NCBI RefSeq assembly: GCF_000758305.1
Contig: NZ_CP009458.1
Span: 744,001 to 808,000 of the forward strand
Direction: 5' to 3'
DNA length: 64,000 bases
Source: Cedecea neteri
GTDB taxonomy: Bacteria > Pseudomonadota > Gammaproteobacteria > Enterobacterales > Enterobacteriaceae
Positions 16,990 through 25,567 of this stretch are shown piece after piece. The notes under the pieces are model-generated. The model did not search any database, had not been told where the DNA came from, and saw only the letters and a list, made by a program, of their open reading frames with translations. A program made the translations under genes and the position numbers. Every line of letters begins with the position of its first letter. Position 1 is the stretch's first letter.

Positions 16990-18220
16990 GGTTCACTCCA
17001 CCTGTTGAAGAGATATTCAGCAGCGGCAGGAACGACGTTCCGTTCTGCGGCGCGGCTGCCCTAAAAAAGTCACAAACTGTGGCGCCCACATCTGAAAGCG
17101 TAGCGCGTGCGCCCAGATAAGTGCCTGTTATACCGGGTTGCCAAACCAGCAACGGCACGTTTTCACGGGTGTGCTTACTGTGGCCAATCGTCGGGTCGTT
17201 CCCGTGATCCGCCATCACAACAAGGCAATCCCCGACCTGCATATCGGCCATCAGCAGAGCCAGGTTTTTGTCTACCAGCTCAAGCCGCTCGGCGTAGCGC
17301 ACAACGTCTTCTGCGTGTCCCGCCAGATCGGTTTCCTGAATATTGGTGCAAATAAAGGCGCTGCCAGGTTTATTCAGCTCATCCCGAGTGATATCGAGAA
17401 TGTGCTGTGAGTCGACCAGATTCTGGTAGCTGGTTCCGTGTGGGTTAATGGCAATATCCGCCACTTTGCCTACCAGCACGGTTTTAACGCCGACATTATG
17501 CAGCTGCTGCGGAGCCTGAACGCTGGCATCCACGCCGTAACCCATATGCACCACCTGGAACCCACTTTTGTATACCCCGGAACGCGGGGCGTTAATGCCG
17601 ACATAAAGCCCCTGTTTCTCTTCCGCGGCGTTAATCAGCTGCTCGCTGCTCTCAAGCAAGCCACCAAACGCAATGACCCGACCCACTTTGACGCAGCGGC
17701 GCACGACTTCGCCAATGGCACGTACTTGCTCAAACGATATGGCGCTGAGGTTGGCACTGATGTTAAACACCTGCCCGAGATCGGCCTCAAGATTATCGCC
17801 CACGGCGACGGCCTGATTTACCCACAGAAACTGCAGTTCAGCGCCTTTGCGTTCAACCTGCCAACCTGCAGCGCTTAGTTCACGTTCAACGTCGTCGATC
17901 ACTGCAGAAAACGGCATACGGAGTGGCGTTTGTGGCCGAGTACCCAAAATTTCCTGATGCCCCATAAAGGTGTCACCGCCCTCATGCTGCAGCGCCGCAG
18001 TGCCATACACGGCATCGGCGTTCGGCTTCATCACATTGGCCGTAAAGCCCAGCGCATTAATCAGGCCCAGCTTCTCAAGCATGGGTAAACGCAGGTCGGG
18101 AAAATGCTGCAGGATATGTCCGCAGGTGTTCGCGCCGATGTCCTGCGGCCTGACCTCCGGCACATCATCCATCGCGCCTACGCCAAAGCTGTCTATCACC
18201 AACACCAGAAACTTACTCAT
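16976..18220 (-). CDS. yhfW: YhfW, phosphopentomutase-like metalloenzyme
   Basis: 414 aa (E. coli 408). Alkaline-phosphatase-superfamily protein related to DeoB phosphopentomutase. Visible motifs are LVIDSFGVGAMDD (N-terminal metal Asp), MADHGNDPTIG and HSKHTRENVPLLVWQP (C-terminal metal ligands). ATG at 18220 follows GGAGG; the frame is open 35 codons further upstream but that part overlaps yhfX and is not family-like. Its start overlaps yhfX by 8 bp. It probably isomerises a phosphorylated pathway intermediate; the substrate is unknown. Confidence 0.9.
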   Translation of the reverse strand: MSKFLVLVIDSFGVGAMDDVPEVRPQDIGANTCGHILQHFPDLRLPMLEKLGLINALGFTANVMKPNADAVYGTAALQHEGGDTFMGHQEILGTRPQTPLRMPFSAVIDDVERELSAAGWQVERKGAELQFLWVNQAVAVGDNLEADLGQVFNISANLSAISFEQVRAIGEVVRRCVKVGRVIAFGGLLESSEQLINAAEEKQGLYVGINAPRSGVYKSGFQVVHMGYGVDASVQAPQQLHNVGVKTVLVGKVADIAINPHGTSYQNLVDSQHILDITRDELNKPGSAFICTNIQETDLAGHAEDVVRYAERLELVDKNLALLMADMQVGDCLVVMADHGNDPTIGHSKHTRENVPLLVWQPGITGTYLGARATLSDVGATVCDFFRAAAPQNGTSFLPLLNISSTGGVNHDGA

Positions 18221-19385
18221 GTTGACCTCCCGGAATAGGATGCCCAAGGCTGTCGTACAGCGCTTCAAGTACCGGGTTCCCGCTTTGGATGCCGGACACC
18301 AGCGCCACATCGCTGCGGGTGACAAAAATCTGCGTGCGGAAGCACATCACCACCGGGCTGCCAACGGGATAGCTGCCTTCCAGCGCCAGGTGATAGTCAA
18401 TGCTGGTGTTGTCTGGCGGCAGCAATCGTGCCTGCTCGAGCTGTGTATCACTGCTGAACACCAGCGCATTCTGCGCATGGCCACGACGATAATATCCGCC
18501 GCCGAAGCAATAGCTTTTGCCCTGAAACTGGTGGGAAACTTCCGTCAGATAGAGCATCGCAATCGCCTCCGGCTGGTCACCATGCTGGTTCGCCGGAATG
18601 GTCCCGGTCAGCGCGTGGCCCGGTTCGGCATGAGTGACCCCGTGCTCCGCCAGAATAGAAAAAGTACTGCAGCTTGAGGCCGACGGCGCGTTGATTTGCT
18701 CGATCTCAATCCCCTGTTCGTGCAGCAGGTCCCGCGCCTTCAGCAGCGTCATCAAATTGCGGGTGGGCTGTGTCTGTTGCTGCTCTTCGTTCCAGAGCAG
18801 GCAGGGAAAATGCGTCAGCCCGGCAAGCCGAATGCCCGGCATAGCGCGAATGGCACCTACCACATCATCCAATTCACCCAGCGGGAAACCGGCTTCCTGA
18901 CCCGGGTAAAGTCGGTCGTACTCGGCGAACACTTTCAGCATCACAGCCTGAACGCGCCCGCTCGCCAGCGCGGCATCAGAAACTTCACGGGCTTTTTCCA
19001 GCGAAAAAAGAGTGATGATTTCCGTCTCACTGTTCACATTTTCTTCAACCAGGGCCGCCGGCACCTGCACCAGATGGCCCACATGCGAAACGGGCACATT
19101 GGCTTCACGCAGCGTGCGGGCTTCTTTAAAATCAACGGCCACGGCGCCTTTAAAGCCCAGCTCAATCAGCTTGTTGGCAAGCCACGGGTTACGCCCGATT
19201 TGCTTGGTCATAAAGTAGAGCGTGATGCCGTGCTTCTGCGCGGCCGCGAGCAGCTTCCGGCCGTTCTCCAGAACCTGATCGACATCGATGATCCAGGTAT
19301 CGGGAAGTACTGCGCCCTGCCGCCAAAGCGTTCTGGCGGCATCAATCAACACCGGGTTCTGTGCCTTGAGTGCCTCAATAAACAT
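18213..19385 (-). CDS. yhfX: YhfX, alanine-racemase-like PLP protein
   Basis: 390 aa (E. coli 387). Fold-type III PLP enzyme. The N-terminal barrel begins with TWIIDVDQVLENGRKLLAAA and LYFMTKQIGRNP, where the lysine of MTKQ is the candidate Schiff-base residue. GLTHFPCLLW and SSCSTFSILAEHGVTHAEPG fit the phosphate-binding and C-terminal region. The reaction is unknown; racemisation or epimerisation of an amino acid-like substrate is the family precedent. It overlaps yhfW by 8 bp and starts 88 bp after yhfY. Confidence 0.9.
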   Translation of the reverse strand: MFIEALKAQNPVLIDAARTLWRQGAVLPDTWIIDVDQVLENGRKLLAAAQKHGITLYFMTKQIGRNPWLANKLIELGFKGAVAVDFKEARTLREANVPVSHVGHLVQVPAALVEENVNSETEIITLFSLEKAREVSDAALASGRVQAVMLKVFAEYDRLYPGQEAGFPLGELDDVVGAIRAMPGIRLAGLTHFPCLLWNEEQQQTQPTRNLMTLLKARDLLHEQGIEIEQINAPSASSCSTFSILAEHGVTHAEPGHALTGTIPANQHGDQPEAIAMLYLTEVSHQFQGKSYCFGGGYYRRGHAQNALVFSSDTQLEQARLLPPDNTSIDYHLALEGSYPVGSPVVMCFRTQIFVTRSDVALVSGIQSGNPVLEALYDSLGHPIPGGQHE

Positions 19386-19473
19386 GCCTTGCCTCGCGAC
19401 CTGAGAAATAAACCTCTTAAATAATCATTTTTTTGAATATTTAAGTTGAGAAAAAACGCTGCCGATAAATCCG

Positions 19474-19830
19474 TTAGCTCTTATGAATCAGCCACAGGCT
19501 GAACAGGTTAGCCAGCAGATACCCTTCTTCGTTCGGGTGCAACTGCACGTTGAACGGCGACAGTAATGCGTGGTGGGCCTGCTCCACTTCGCCAAAGACG
19601 CTGTCGCTTTTAATCTCCGCCAACAGTTCGGCATCCAACGGGTTCACCTCTTCCCCACGACGGCTACGCATCAGTGCGTTAGCCATGTGGGTGATCGCCA
19701 TTGCCCCCTGGTCGTTCTGCAGCGGGATAGCCCAGTGGCTCTCGAGCAGCGTCACAACCACTTTCATGCCATCACAAATATCCCGGTCGATGACGCCTGC
19801 TTCACACAGCAGATTGAGCCGGTCTTCCAT
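19474..19830 (-). CDS. yhfY: YhfY, stand-alone PRD-domain protein
   Basis: 118 aa (E. coli about 120). The protein is a single PTS-regulation-domain (PRD) with the conserved-histidine stretch MAITHMANALMRSRRGEEV and a C-terminal NEEGYLLANLFSLWL. PRDs are phosphorylated by PTS proteins in antiterminators and activators, but here no RNA- or DNA-binding domain is attached. ATG at 19830 is chosen over an in-frame TTG at 19848 because AGAGG stands 8 nt before it. It lies 14 bp after yhfZ and may modulate YhfZ or the operon according to PTS status. Confidence 0.86.
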   Translation of the reverse strand: MEDRLNLLCEAGVIDRDICDGMKVVVTLLESHWAIPLQNDQGAMAITHMANALMRSRRGEEVNPLDAELLAEIKSDSVFGEVEQAHHALLSPFNVQLHPNEEGYLLANLFSLWLIHKS

Positions 19831-19844
19831 ACTGATTACCTCTG

Positions 19845-20750
19845 TCAATAGCTTGGTTCCTGTTCACCGCTCAGCACGCTTTGCTGATGAGCCAGCAGGG
19901 CATTCTTATCCACCACCGTTCGCAGCAATTGCTGAATGGGGATATCTTCGCTGCGCGTCAGCACCACCGCTTCCGATGCCGTCAGGAAGCATTTGTCCCC
20001 GTTTAACGGGAGGGCGGTCAACCCCAGGGCCGTTAAATCGGCCTCGTTGCTAACGTTCCAAATCACTGCATCCACGCTGCCCTTCGCGATTCTGTGCAGG
20101 CACTCGTGGTAGGACACGTCGAGCAATTCCACATCCTGCCCGGCGAAATAAACATCCGTCATGATGCGCTGATCCGCCGAACGGGGATCAATCCCAATGC
20201 GGCGAATACTCTCCTGCTGCCCGGCGCGGCAAATCAGTTTGTGCTCGCCCACGTAGGTGTGCGGCCCCAGCGCCAGTGCGATAAAAAGATCCGGGTTGCT
20301 AAGGTAGCTGTCCGCAGCCAGCCTGGACACGACGGCCAGGTCATAAACGCCATTCAGCAAACATTCCACGCGAACATCCGACCCACGCATGTGGGCATAG
20401 TAAAACGGGATCCCGTCAAACTGCGCCTTCAAACCGCTGGCCAGCCCTTCATAAAGCCGGGTGTACGGCAGCGGCATAGCACACACTACATTGCCGATAT
20501 CCGCGAACGCCAATAGGGCTTTGTTATCCATGCTCAGCAAGTAGCTACCGTTGCGGCCACGGCGTTCAACACTCACCGCTCCAGCCTTCTCCAGCGTCTT
20601 CAAAGCGGCCTGCGTCAGGCCAACGGAAAAGCCGCACTCGCCTGCCAATTCATCTATGGTTTTCAGTCTGTTACCACATTTCTCACCCAGTAAATAACGG
20701 GCCAGACTGGATTGGGCAACGCCCTCTTTTTTAATAAAGCTGCGGCTCAT
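19845..20750 (-). CDS. yhfZ: YhfZ, winged-helix regulator of the yhf operon
   Basis: 301 aa (E. coli 301). The N-terminal GntR-like winged helix (residues about 10-70) contains LARYLLGEKCGNRLKTIDEL, SVGLTQAALKTLEKAG and AVSVERRGRNGSYL. Residues about 85-295 resemble a periplasmic-binding-type effector domain (AMPLPYTRLYEGLASGLK, DLAVVSRLAADSYL). It is the first gene of the eight-gene minus-strand operon and probably its autoregulated controller. The effector is unknown. The trpS terminator lies about 90 bp upstream, so a promoter should be in 20751-20840. Confidence 0.9.
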   Translation of the reverse strand: MSRSFIKKEGVAQSSLARYLLGEKCGNRLKTIDELAGECGFSVGLTQAALKTLEKAGAVSVERRGRNGSYLLSMDNKALLAFADIGNVVCAMPLPYTRLYEGLASGLKAQFDGIPFYYAHMRGSDVRVECLLNGVYDLAVVSRLAADSYLSNPDLFIALALGPHTYVGEHKLICRAGQQESIRRIGIDPRSADQRIMTDVYFAGQDVELLDVSYHECLHRIAKGSVDAVIWNVSNEADLTALGLTALPLNGDKCFLTASEAVVLTRSEDIPIQQLLRTVVDKNALLAHQQSVLSGEQEPSY

Positions 20751-20840
20751 CAGTTATCTTCAATTTATTGAATGAATATATCTTCATAAAATTGAATATA
20801 GATGGCAAAGGGGAAAATGACAAAAGGAGAATGCAGTCAC

Positions 20841-20874
20841 AAAAAAGAAATAACCCGCCAGGCGGCGGGTTATT
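20841..20874 (-). terminator. trpS: Rho-independent terminator of the aroK-to-trpS operon
   Basis: Read on the minus strand: AATAACCCGC, a 6-nt loop, GCGGGTTATT, then TTCTTTTTT. The perfect 10-bp stem followed by a T run lies just after the trpS stop codon and separates this operon from yhfZ. Confidence 0.9.
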
Positions 20875-20886
20875 CATAGGGAAAGA

Positions 20887-21891
20887 TTATGGGTGAGCGA
20901 CGAAACCGATCGCTTCATACACCTTTTTCAGCGTCTCACCGGCACGAGCACGGGCTTTTTCTGAACCTTCTTTCATTACCTGCTGCAGGAAAGCTTCGTC
21001 GTTACGGTAACGGTGGTAGCGCTCCTGAAGCTCGGTCAGCATACCGGACACGGCTTCCGCCACTTCGCCCTTCAGATGACCATACATTTTGCCTTCAAAG
21101 CTGGCTTCCAGCTCAGGAATCGCTTTGCCGGTGACGCCGGAAAGAATGTCCAGCAGGTTAGAAACACCCGCTTTCTCTTTCACGTCGTAGCGAACGACAG
21201 GCGGCTCTTCGGAATCGGTCACCGCGCGCTTGATCTTCTTCACTACGGATTTCGGGTCTTCCAGCAGGCCGATGACGTTATTGCGGTTATCGTCCGACTT
21301 AGACATCTTCTTGGTCGGCTCTAGCAGGGACATCACGCGGGCACCGGACTTAGGAATAAACGGCTCCGGCACTTTGAAGATGTCACCGTACAGCGCGTTG
21401 AAGCGGCTGGCCACGTCGCGGCTCAGCTCCAGATGCTGCTTCTGGTCTTCACCCACCGGGACCTGATTGGTCTGGTACAGCAGAATGTCTGCGGCCATCA
21501 GCACCGGGTAGTCAAACAGACCTGCGTTGATGTTTTCTTCATAGCGGGCAGATTTGTCCTTGAACTGAGTCATGCGGCTCAGCTCACCGAAATAGGTGTA
21601 GCAGTTCAGCACCCAGCCCAGTTGCGCGTGTTCCGGCACGTGGGACTGAACGAAGATGGTGCTTTTTTTCGGGTCAATGCCGCAGGCCAGATACAGCGCC
21701 AGAGTGTCCAGCGTAGCTTTGCGCAGCGCGGTTGGGTCCTGGCGAACGGTGATCGCATGCTGGTCAACGATGCAGTAAATGCAGTGGTAATCATCCTGCA
21801 TGTTTACCCACTGACGCAGCGCACCCATGTAGTTACCGATAGTTAATTCGCCAGACGGCTGGGCGCCGCTAAATACGATGGGCTTACTCAT
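20887..21891 (-). CDS. trpS: Tryptophanyl-tRNA synthetase
   Basis: 334 aa (E. coli 334). Class I aminoacyl-tRNA synthetase that charges tRNA-Trp. The HIGH-like motif is PSGELTIGNYMG (residues 12-23) and the KMSKS loop KKMSKSDDNR is near residue 195. It is the last gene of the operon. The upstream gph stop codon lies inside its first codons (8-bp overlap, 21884-21891), so translation is probably coupled. Confidence 0.98.
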   Translation of the reverse strand: MSKPIVFSGAQPSGELTIGNYMGALRQWVNMQDDYHCIYCIVDQHAITVRQDPTALRKATLDTLALYLACGIDPKKSTIFVQSHVPEHAQLGWVLNCYTYFGELSRMTQFKDKSARYEENINAGLFDYPVLMAADILLYQTNQVPVGEDQKQHLELSRDVASRFNALYGDIFKVPEPFIPKSGARVMSLLEPTKKMSKSDDNRNNVIGLLEDPKSVVKKIKRAVTDSEEPPVVRYDVKEKAGVSNLLDILSGVTGKAIPELEASFEGKMYGHLKGEVAEAVSGMLTELQERYHRYRNDEAFLQQVMKEGSEKARARAGETLKKVYEAIGFVAHP

Positions 21892-22597
21892 GTTCTGCTT
21901 CCTGATTTGCTAAAGGTGGTAGCCCGAAAGCGGGCAATAAGTCTTCGAAACGATCGAACACAACGTCCGGGTTACTCAACCCAATCGCTTCGCCATAGTT
22001 ATAGCCCCAGGTCAGGCCGACGCTTGGGCAGCCGGCCGCCTGTGCAGCCTGAATGTCATTGCGGGAATCACCGACAAAAAGCAGCTCATCAGCCGCTAGC
22101 CCCAGCGCTTCCATGACTTTGTACAACGCTTCCGGGTGCGGCTTTTTCTCTTTCACATCGTCACCGCCGATGATGGTCTGGAAATAATGGGCGATGCCCA
22201 GATCTTCCAGCAGCGGCGTAACAAAAGGCGTAGGTTTGTTGGTAACCACGGCGAGCGGCAAGCCTTTCTCTTTCAGAGCAGCAAGCGTTGCGGCTACGCC
22301 CGGGAACAAGAAGCTCCCCTCTTCAACCGTTTCCGCATAGTAGCGATCGAACAGTTTGCGCGCCATATTCAGCTGCGCGAGGTCGGGCTCTTTATCCTTC
22401 AGCGACCACTTAAGCGCCCGCTGCATCATGATATCTGCGCCGTTACCAATCCAGGTGACAACGCGATCTTCACCTGCCACTGGCAGTTCAAGCGCATAAA
22501 GCGCCAGATCAACGGCCTGGCTGAGGCCAAGCGCCGTGTCGATGAGCGTGCCGTCGAGATCGAAAGCAATACCCCGAATTTTTTGAAACTTATCCAT
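21884..22597 (-). CDS. gph: Phosphoglycolate phosphatase
   Basis: 237 aa; E. coli Gph is 252, the difference being at the C-terminus. HAD-superfamily phosphatase that removes 2-phosphoglycolate formed during repair of oxidised DNA ends. Motif I is AFDLDGTLIDT with nucleophile D13 and D15; motif II is AVVTNKPT; motif IV is LFVGDSRNDIQAA. It overlaps trpS by 8 bp at its end and rpe by 8 bp at its start. Confidence 0.95.
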   Translation of the reverse strand: MDKFQKIRGIAFDLDGTLIDTALGLSQAVDLALYALELPVAGEDRVVTWIGNGADIMMQRALKWSLKDKEPDLAQLNMARKLFDRYYAETVEEGSFLFPGVAATLAALKEKGLPLAVVTNKPTPFVTPLLEDLGIAHYFQTIIGGDDVKEKKPHPEALYKVMEALGLAADELLFVGDSRNDIQAAQAAGCPSVGLTWGYNYGEAIGLSNPDVVFDRFEDLLPAFGLPPLANQEAEHE

Positions 22598-23267
22598 GAC
22601 TTACCTTAGCCAGTTCAGAACGCATGCGATCAACAACCGCTTTATAATCAGGCTGGCCGAAAATCGCGGAACCCGCGACGAACATATCCGCGCCCGCTGC
22701 GGCGATTTCCGCAATGTTGTCGGCTTTTACGCCACCGTCTACTTCAAGGCGAATATCATAGCCGGATGCATCAATGCGCTCGCGAACCTGGCGCAGTTTT
22801 TCAAGCGTGTGTGGAATAAACGACTGGCCACCAAACCCAGGGTTGACGGACATCAGCAAAATCACATCCAGTTTGTCCATGACGTGATCCAGCCAGGAAA
22901 GCGAGGTCGCCGGGTTCAGTACCAAACCTGCTTTACAGCCGTGCTCTTTGATCAGCTGCAGAGAGCGATCGACATGTTCAGAGGCTTCAGGATGGAAAGT
23001 AATAATGCTGGCACCGGCAGCGGCGAAATCAGGAATGATGCGGTCAACCGGTTTCACCATCAGATGAACGTCGATAGGCGCCGTAATGCCGTAATCGCGC
23101 AGTGCCTTGAGCACCATCGGCCCCATCGTCAGGTTGGGGACGTAGTGGTTGTCCATGACGTCAAAATGGACGACGTCACCACCTGCGGCAAGCGCTTTAG
23201 CCGTATCCTCGCCCAGGCGGGCGAAGTCGGCAGAGAGGATTGAGGGGGCAATCAAATACTGTTTCAT
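22590..23267 (-). CDS. rpe: Ribulose-phosphate 3-epimerase
   Basis: 225 aa (E. coli 225). Metal-dependent TIM barrel that interconverts ribulose 5-phosphate and xylulose 5-phosphate in the pentose phosphate pathway. Signature stretches are IAPSILSADFARLGED, VVHFDVMDNHYVPNLTMGP, MSVNPGFGGQSFIP and LEVDGGVKADNI. ATG at 23267 gives the standard start. It lies 46 bp after dam and overlaps gph by 8 bp. Confidence 0.98.
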   Translation of the reverse strand: MKQYLIAPSILSADFARLGEDTAKALAAGGDVVHFDVMDNHYVPNLTMGPMVLKALRDYGITAPIDVHLMVKPVDRIIPDFAAAGASIITFHPEASEHVDRSLQLIKEHGCKAGLVLNPATSLSWLDHVMDKLDVILLMSVNPGFGGQSFIPHTLEKLRQVRERIDASGYDIRLEVDGGVKADNIAEIAAAGADMFVAGSAIFGQPDYKAVVDRMRSELAKVSHG

Positions 23268-23313
23268 CCGCTTCTCCAGGAGTCATTCATCTTTCGGCGG
23301 CGGGCGAAACGGC

Positions 23314-24138
23314 TCAGGCAACCTTTACTTTATAAAGGGCCAGAAGTTCGTCCACCTTGTTACGTTTACCACCGTTTCGGCTGATGCTGCGGCGAACCTG
23401 CAGCTTATGGAAATCGGTGGCGTTCTGATACCACTGGCGAGTCAGCTCGGTGTCATGATTCGAAATCAGCACCGGAATACTCTGCTCCCGCAGCCTTTCA
23501 GCCAGTTCGGCCAGATGCTGCTGCTGCACCATGCTGAAGCTGTCCGTGTGATAAGCGGTAAAGTTGGCGGTGGCGGAAAGCGGCGCATAGGGCGGATCGC
23601 AATACACTACGGAACCCGCGGCAACGTTTACCATGCTGACATCATAAGACTGGCAGACAAAAGTGGCATTTTTAGCCCGTTCGGCAAAGTTGTACAGCTC
23701 CTCTTCCGGGAAGTAAGGTTTGCTGTAGCGGCCAAACGGCACGTTAAATTCACCGCGCAGATTATAACGGCACAGGCCGTTGTAACAATGACGGTTGAGG
23801 TACAAAAACAACACCGCGCGCCGGAACTTGTCGGTGCACTGGTTAAACTCGGTCCGGCAGGCGTAATAAATCGCTTCTTCGTTTTGCGCTTTGGTAAAGA
23901 GCAAACGAGACTCCCGCACGTATTCATCCGCGCGATTTTTGACAATGTCGTAGAGGTTAATCAGGTCGCTATTGATATCGGCGAGGATGTAGCGCGAATA
24001 GTCGGTATTAAGAAATACCGACCCGGCGCCAACAAAAGGCTCAATCAGACAGTCGCCTTCCGGCAGATGCTTTTTTATGTCGTCCAGCAGGGGGAATTTC
24101 CCCCCTGCCCATTTCAGAAAAGCGCGATTTTTTTTCAT
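23314..24138 (-). CDS. dam: DNA adenine methylase Dam
   Basis: 274 aa (E. coli 278). Methylates the adenine of GATC sites and so controls mismatch repair strand choice, SeqA binding and replication timing. The SAM-binding motif FVGAGSVF is at residues 35-42 and the catalytic DPPY motif at 181-184, with the N-terminal FLKWAGGKFPLL typical of alpha-class adenine methylases. It is in its E. coli context between damX and rpe. Confidence 0.98.
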   Translation of the reverse strand: MKKNRAFLKWAGGKFPLLDDIKKHLPEGDCLIEPFVGAGSVFLNTDYSRYILADINSDLINLYDIVKNRADEYVRESRLLFTKAQNEEAIYYACRTEFNQCTDKFRRAVLFLYLNRHCYNGLCRYNLRGEFNVPFGRYSKPYFPEEELYNFAERAKNATFVCQSYDVSMVNVAAGSVVYCDPPYAPLSATANFTAYHTDSFSMVQQQHLAELAERLREQSIPVLISNHDTELTRQWYQNATDFHKLQVRRSISRNGGKRNKVDELLALYKVKVA

Positions 24139-24201
24139 GCTGTCTTACTATTTACACCTTATCCAGCTGTGGAAAGGCTCCGACAGCGACTGCGCTTATT
24201 T

Positions 24202-25494
24202 TCACTTGAGGTCAGACTGCACCTGATGAATAGGTTTTGCCCACGGATTCTTAGCCTGAACGTCTGCCGGCAGGCTTGTCACCGCGCGTTTGGCATCATC
24301 TTTCGTGGCATAAACACCGCTCACCAGCACGAACCAGGGTTGGCCGTTACGCTGAGTCTGGTAAACCATATAGTGCTGCAGGTTCTCTTTTTTCGCCCAC
24401 GCATTCAGGTTTGCGGAGTTTGAAGAAGAGCTCAGCTGCAGCGTGTAGTGGCTACCTGGTGCACTCTTAATGGCGCTCGCATCACCCGTTACCGTGCCGC
24501 CAGTGCTGGCTGTCGCTGCAGCCTGCGGTGTCGCTTTAGGCGCAGTAGACGCCGTCGCTTTCGGTGCCGGGGTTGAAGTGGCAGCACTGGTTGATGGTGC
24601 GGTGACCGGAGCAGACACCGCCGGGGCAGGTTCGCTACGTTTCACCGTTGCCACTGGTTTGCTTTCAGCTTTCACCTGCGGTTTAGGCTCGGCTTTACGC
24701 ACAGGCTCAATCACCGTTTTCTTGCGTTCAGGGCGAGATTCAACGGTGCGGGTTGGTTCCTGGGTACCGGCCAGCTTACGCGGCTCGGTTTTGCTGCCCG
24801 CGATTGGCGCAACGGTAGCCGGTTCAGTTGGCAACGTGGAATTACTGACCACGTTGTCAATCTGGCCCTGCTGCTGAGGCTGAGTAAGCGCGTTATTCAG
24901 GTTCCCAGGGACTTCAACACGCTGCTGCCCTTCCGGCTGCGGCTGGGTCTGCGCCTGGGTTGGCGTAGAGGAAATAGGTGGCAAGGAAACATCCTGCGGA
25001 TTCTGCTGACCAGCAGCTGAGGTATTCCCTTGCTGTGGCTGAGCAGCGTTTGCCTGGTCGGCAGGTGCCGCACCGTTGGAACCGGAGAGATCGATATTCT
25101 TCTCTGCGCCTGGTTTTTGCTCGGCTGTATCTGGGGTGGATGAAGGCGCTTTCAGGGCAGAACCAATGCCGATGATAAGCAGCAATAGAACCAGAATCCC
25201 GACGCCCATCATGATGTGCTGACGAGAAGCAGGTGCTTTCTGTTTTGCTGCCTTTTTACGCCCACGCGCCGGACGAGGTTCTGCGGCCAGACCGTCATCA
25301 CCTTCGTACTCTTCCTCAACCTCTTCTTCACGCTCACGACGTGAACGAGAAGGACGACGGTCGTCCGCATCAAGATCGACGTCATCAACGTTGATCTGCG
25401 GTTCTTTATCGAACTCGTCAGGTTTGCGGGAACGCCCAGGACGACGATCGCTTGGATCGGGTTTCAGCTCGTCTTCTGGTTTAAATTCATCCAT
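24202..25494 (-). CDS. damX: Cell division protein DamX (SPOR domain)
   Basis: 430 aa (E. coli 428). Bitopic inner-membrane protein recruited to the division septum. A charged cytoplasmic N-terminus (1-92, rich in D, E and R) precedes one transmembrane helix at about 94-113 (IMMGVGILVLLLLIIGIG). A long low-complexity periplasmic linker rich in P, Q, A and T follows. The C-terminal SPOR domain begins near GSHYTLQLSSSSN and contains QPWFVLVSGVYATKDDAKRA; it binds denuded septal peptidoglycan. It lies between aroB and dam. Confidence 0.96.
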   Translation of the reverse strand: MDEFKPEDELKPDPSDRRPGRSRKPDEFDKEPQINVDDVDLDADDRRPSRSRREREEEVEEEYEGDDGLAAEPRPARGRKKAAKQKAPASRQHIMMGVGILVLLLLIIGIGSALKAPSSTPDTAEQKPGAEKNIDLSGSNGAAPADQANAAQPQQGNTSAAGQQNPQDVSLPPISSTPTQAQTQPQPEGQQRVEVPGNLNNALTQPQQQGQIDNVVSNSTLPTEPATVAPIAGSKTEPRKLAGTQEPTRTVESRPERKKTVIEPVRKAEPKPQVKAESKPVATVKRSEPAPAVSAPVTAPSTSAATSTPAPKATASTAPKATPQAAATASTGGTVTGDASAIKSAPGSHYTLQLSSSSNSANLNAWAKKENLQHYMVYQTQRNGQPWFVLVSGVYATKDDAKRAVTSLPADVQAKNPWAKPIHQVQSDLK

Positions 25495-25567
25495 TTAACA
25501 CCCCACTCAAAGGCGTATGCTCATCTCTGCATCACGCCCGAAGTTAAATACTATAAAAATTCTAGTT

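Noticed and set aside
23149..24423. 424-codon plus-strand open frame spanning rpe, dam and damX
   Set aside because: It crosses three genuine genes and their gaps on the other strand; no domain recognised.
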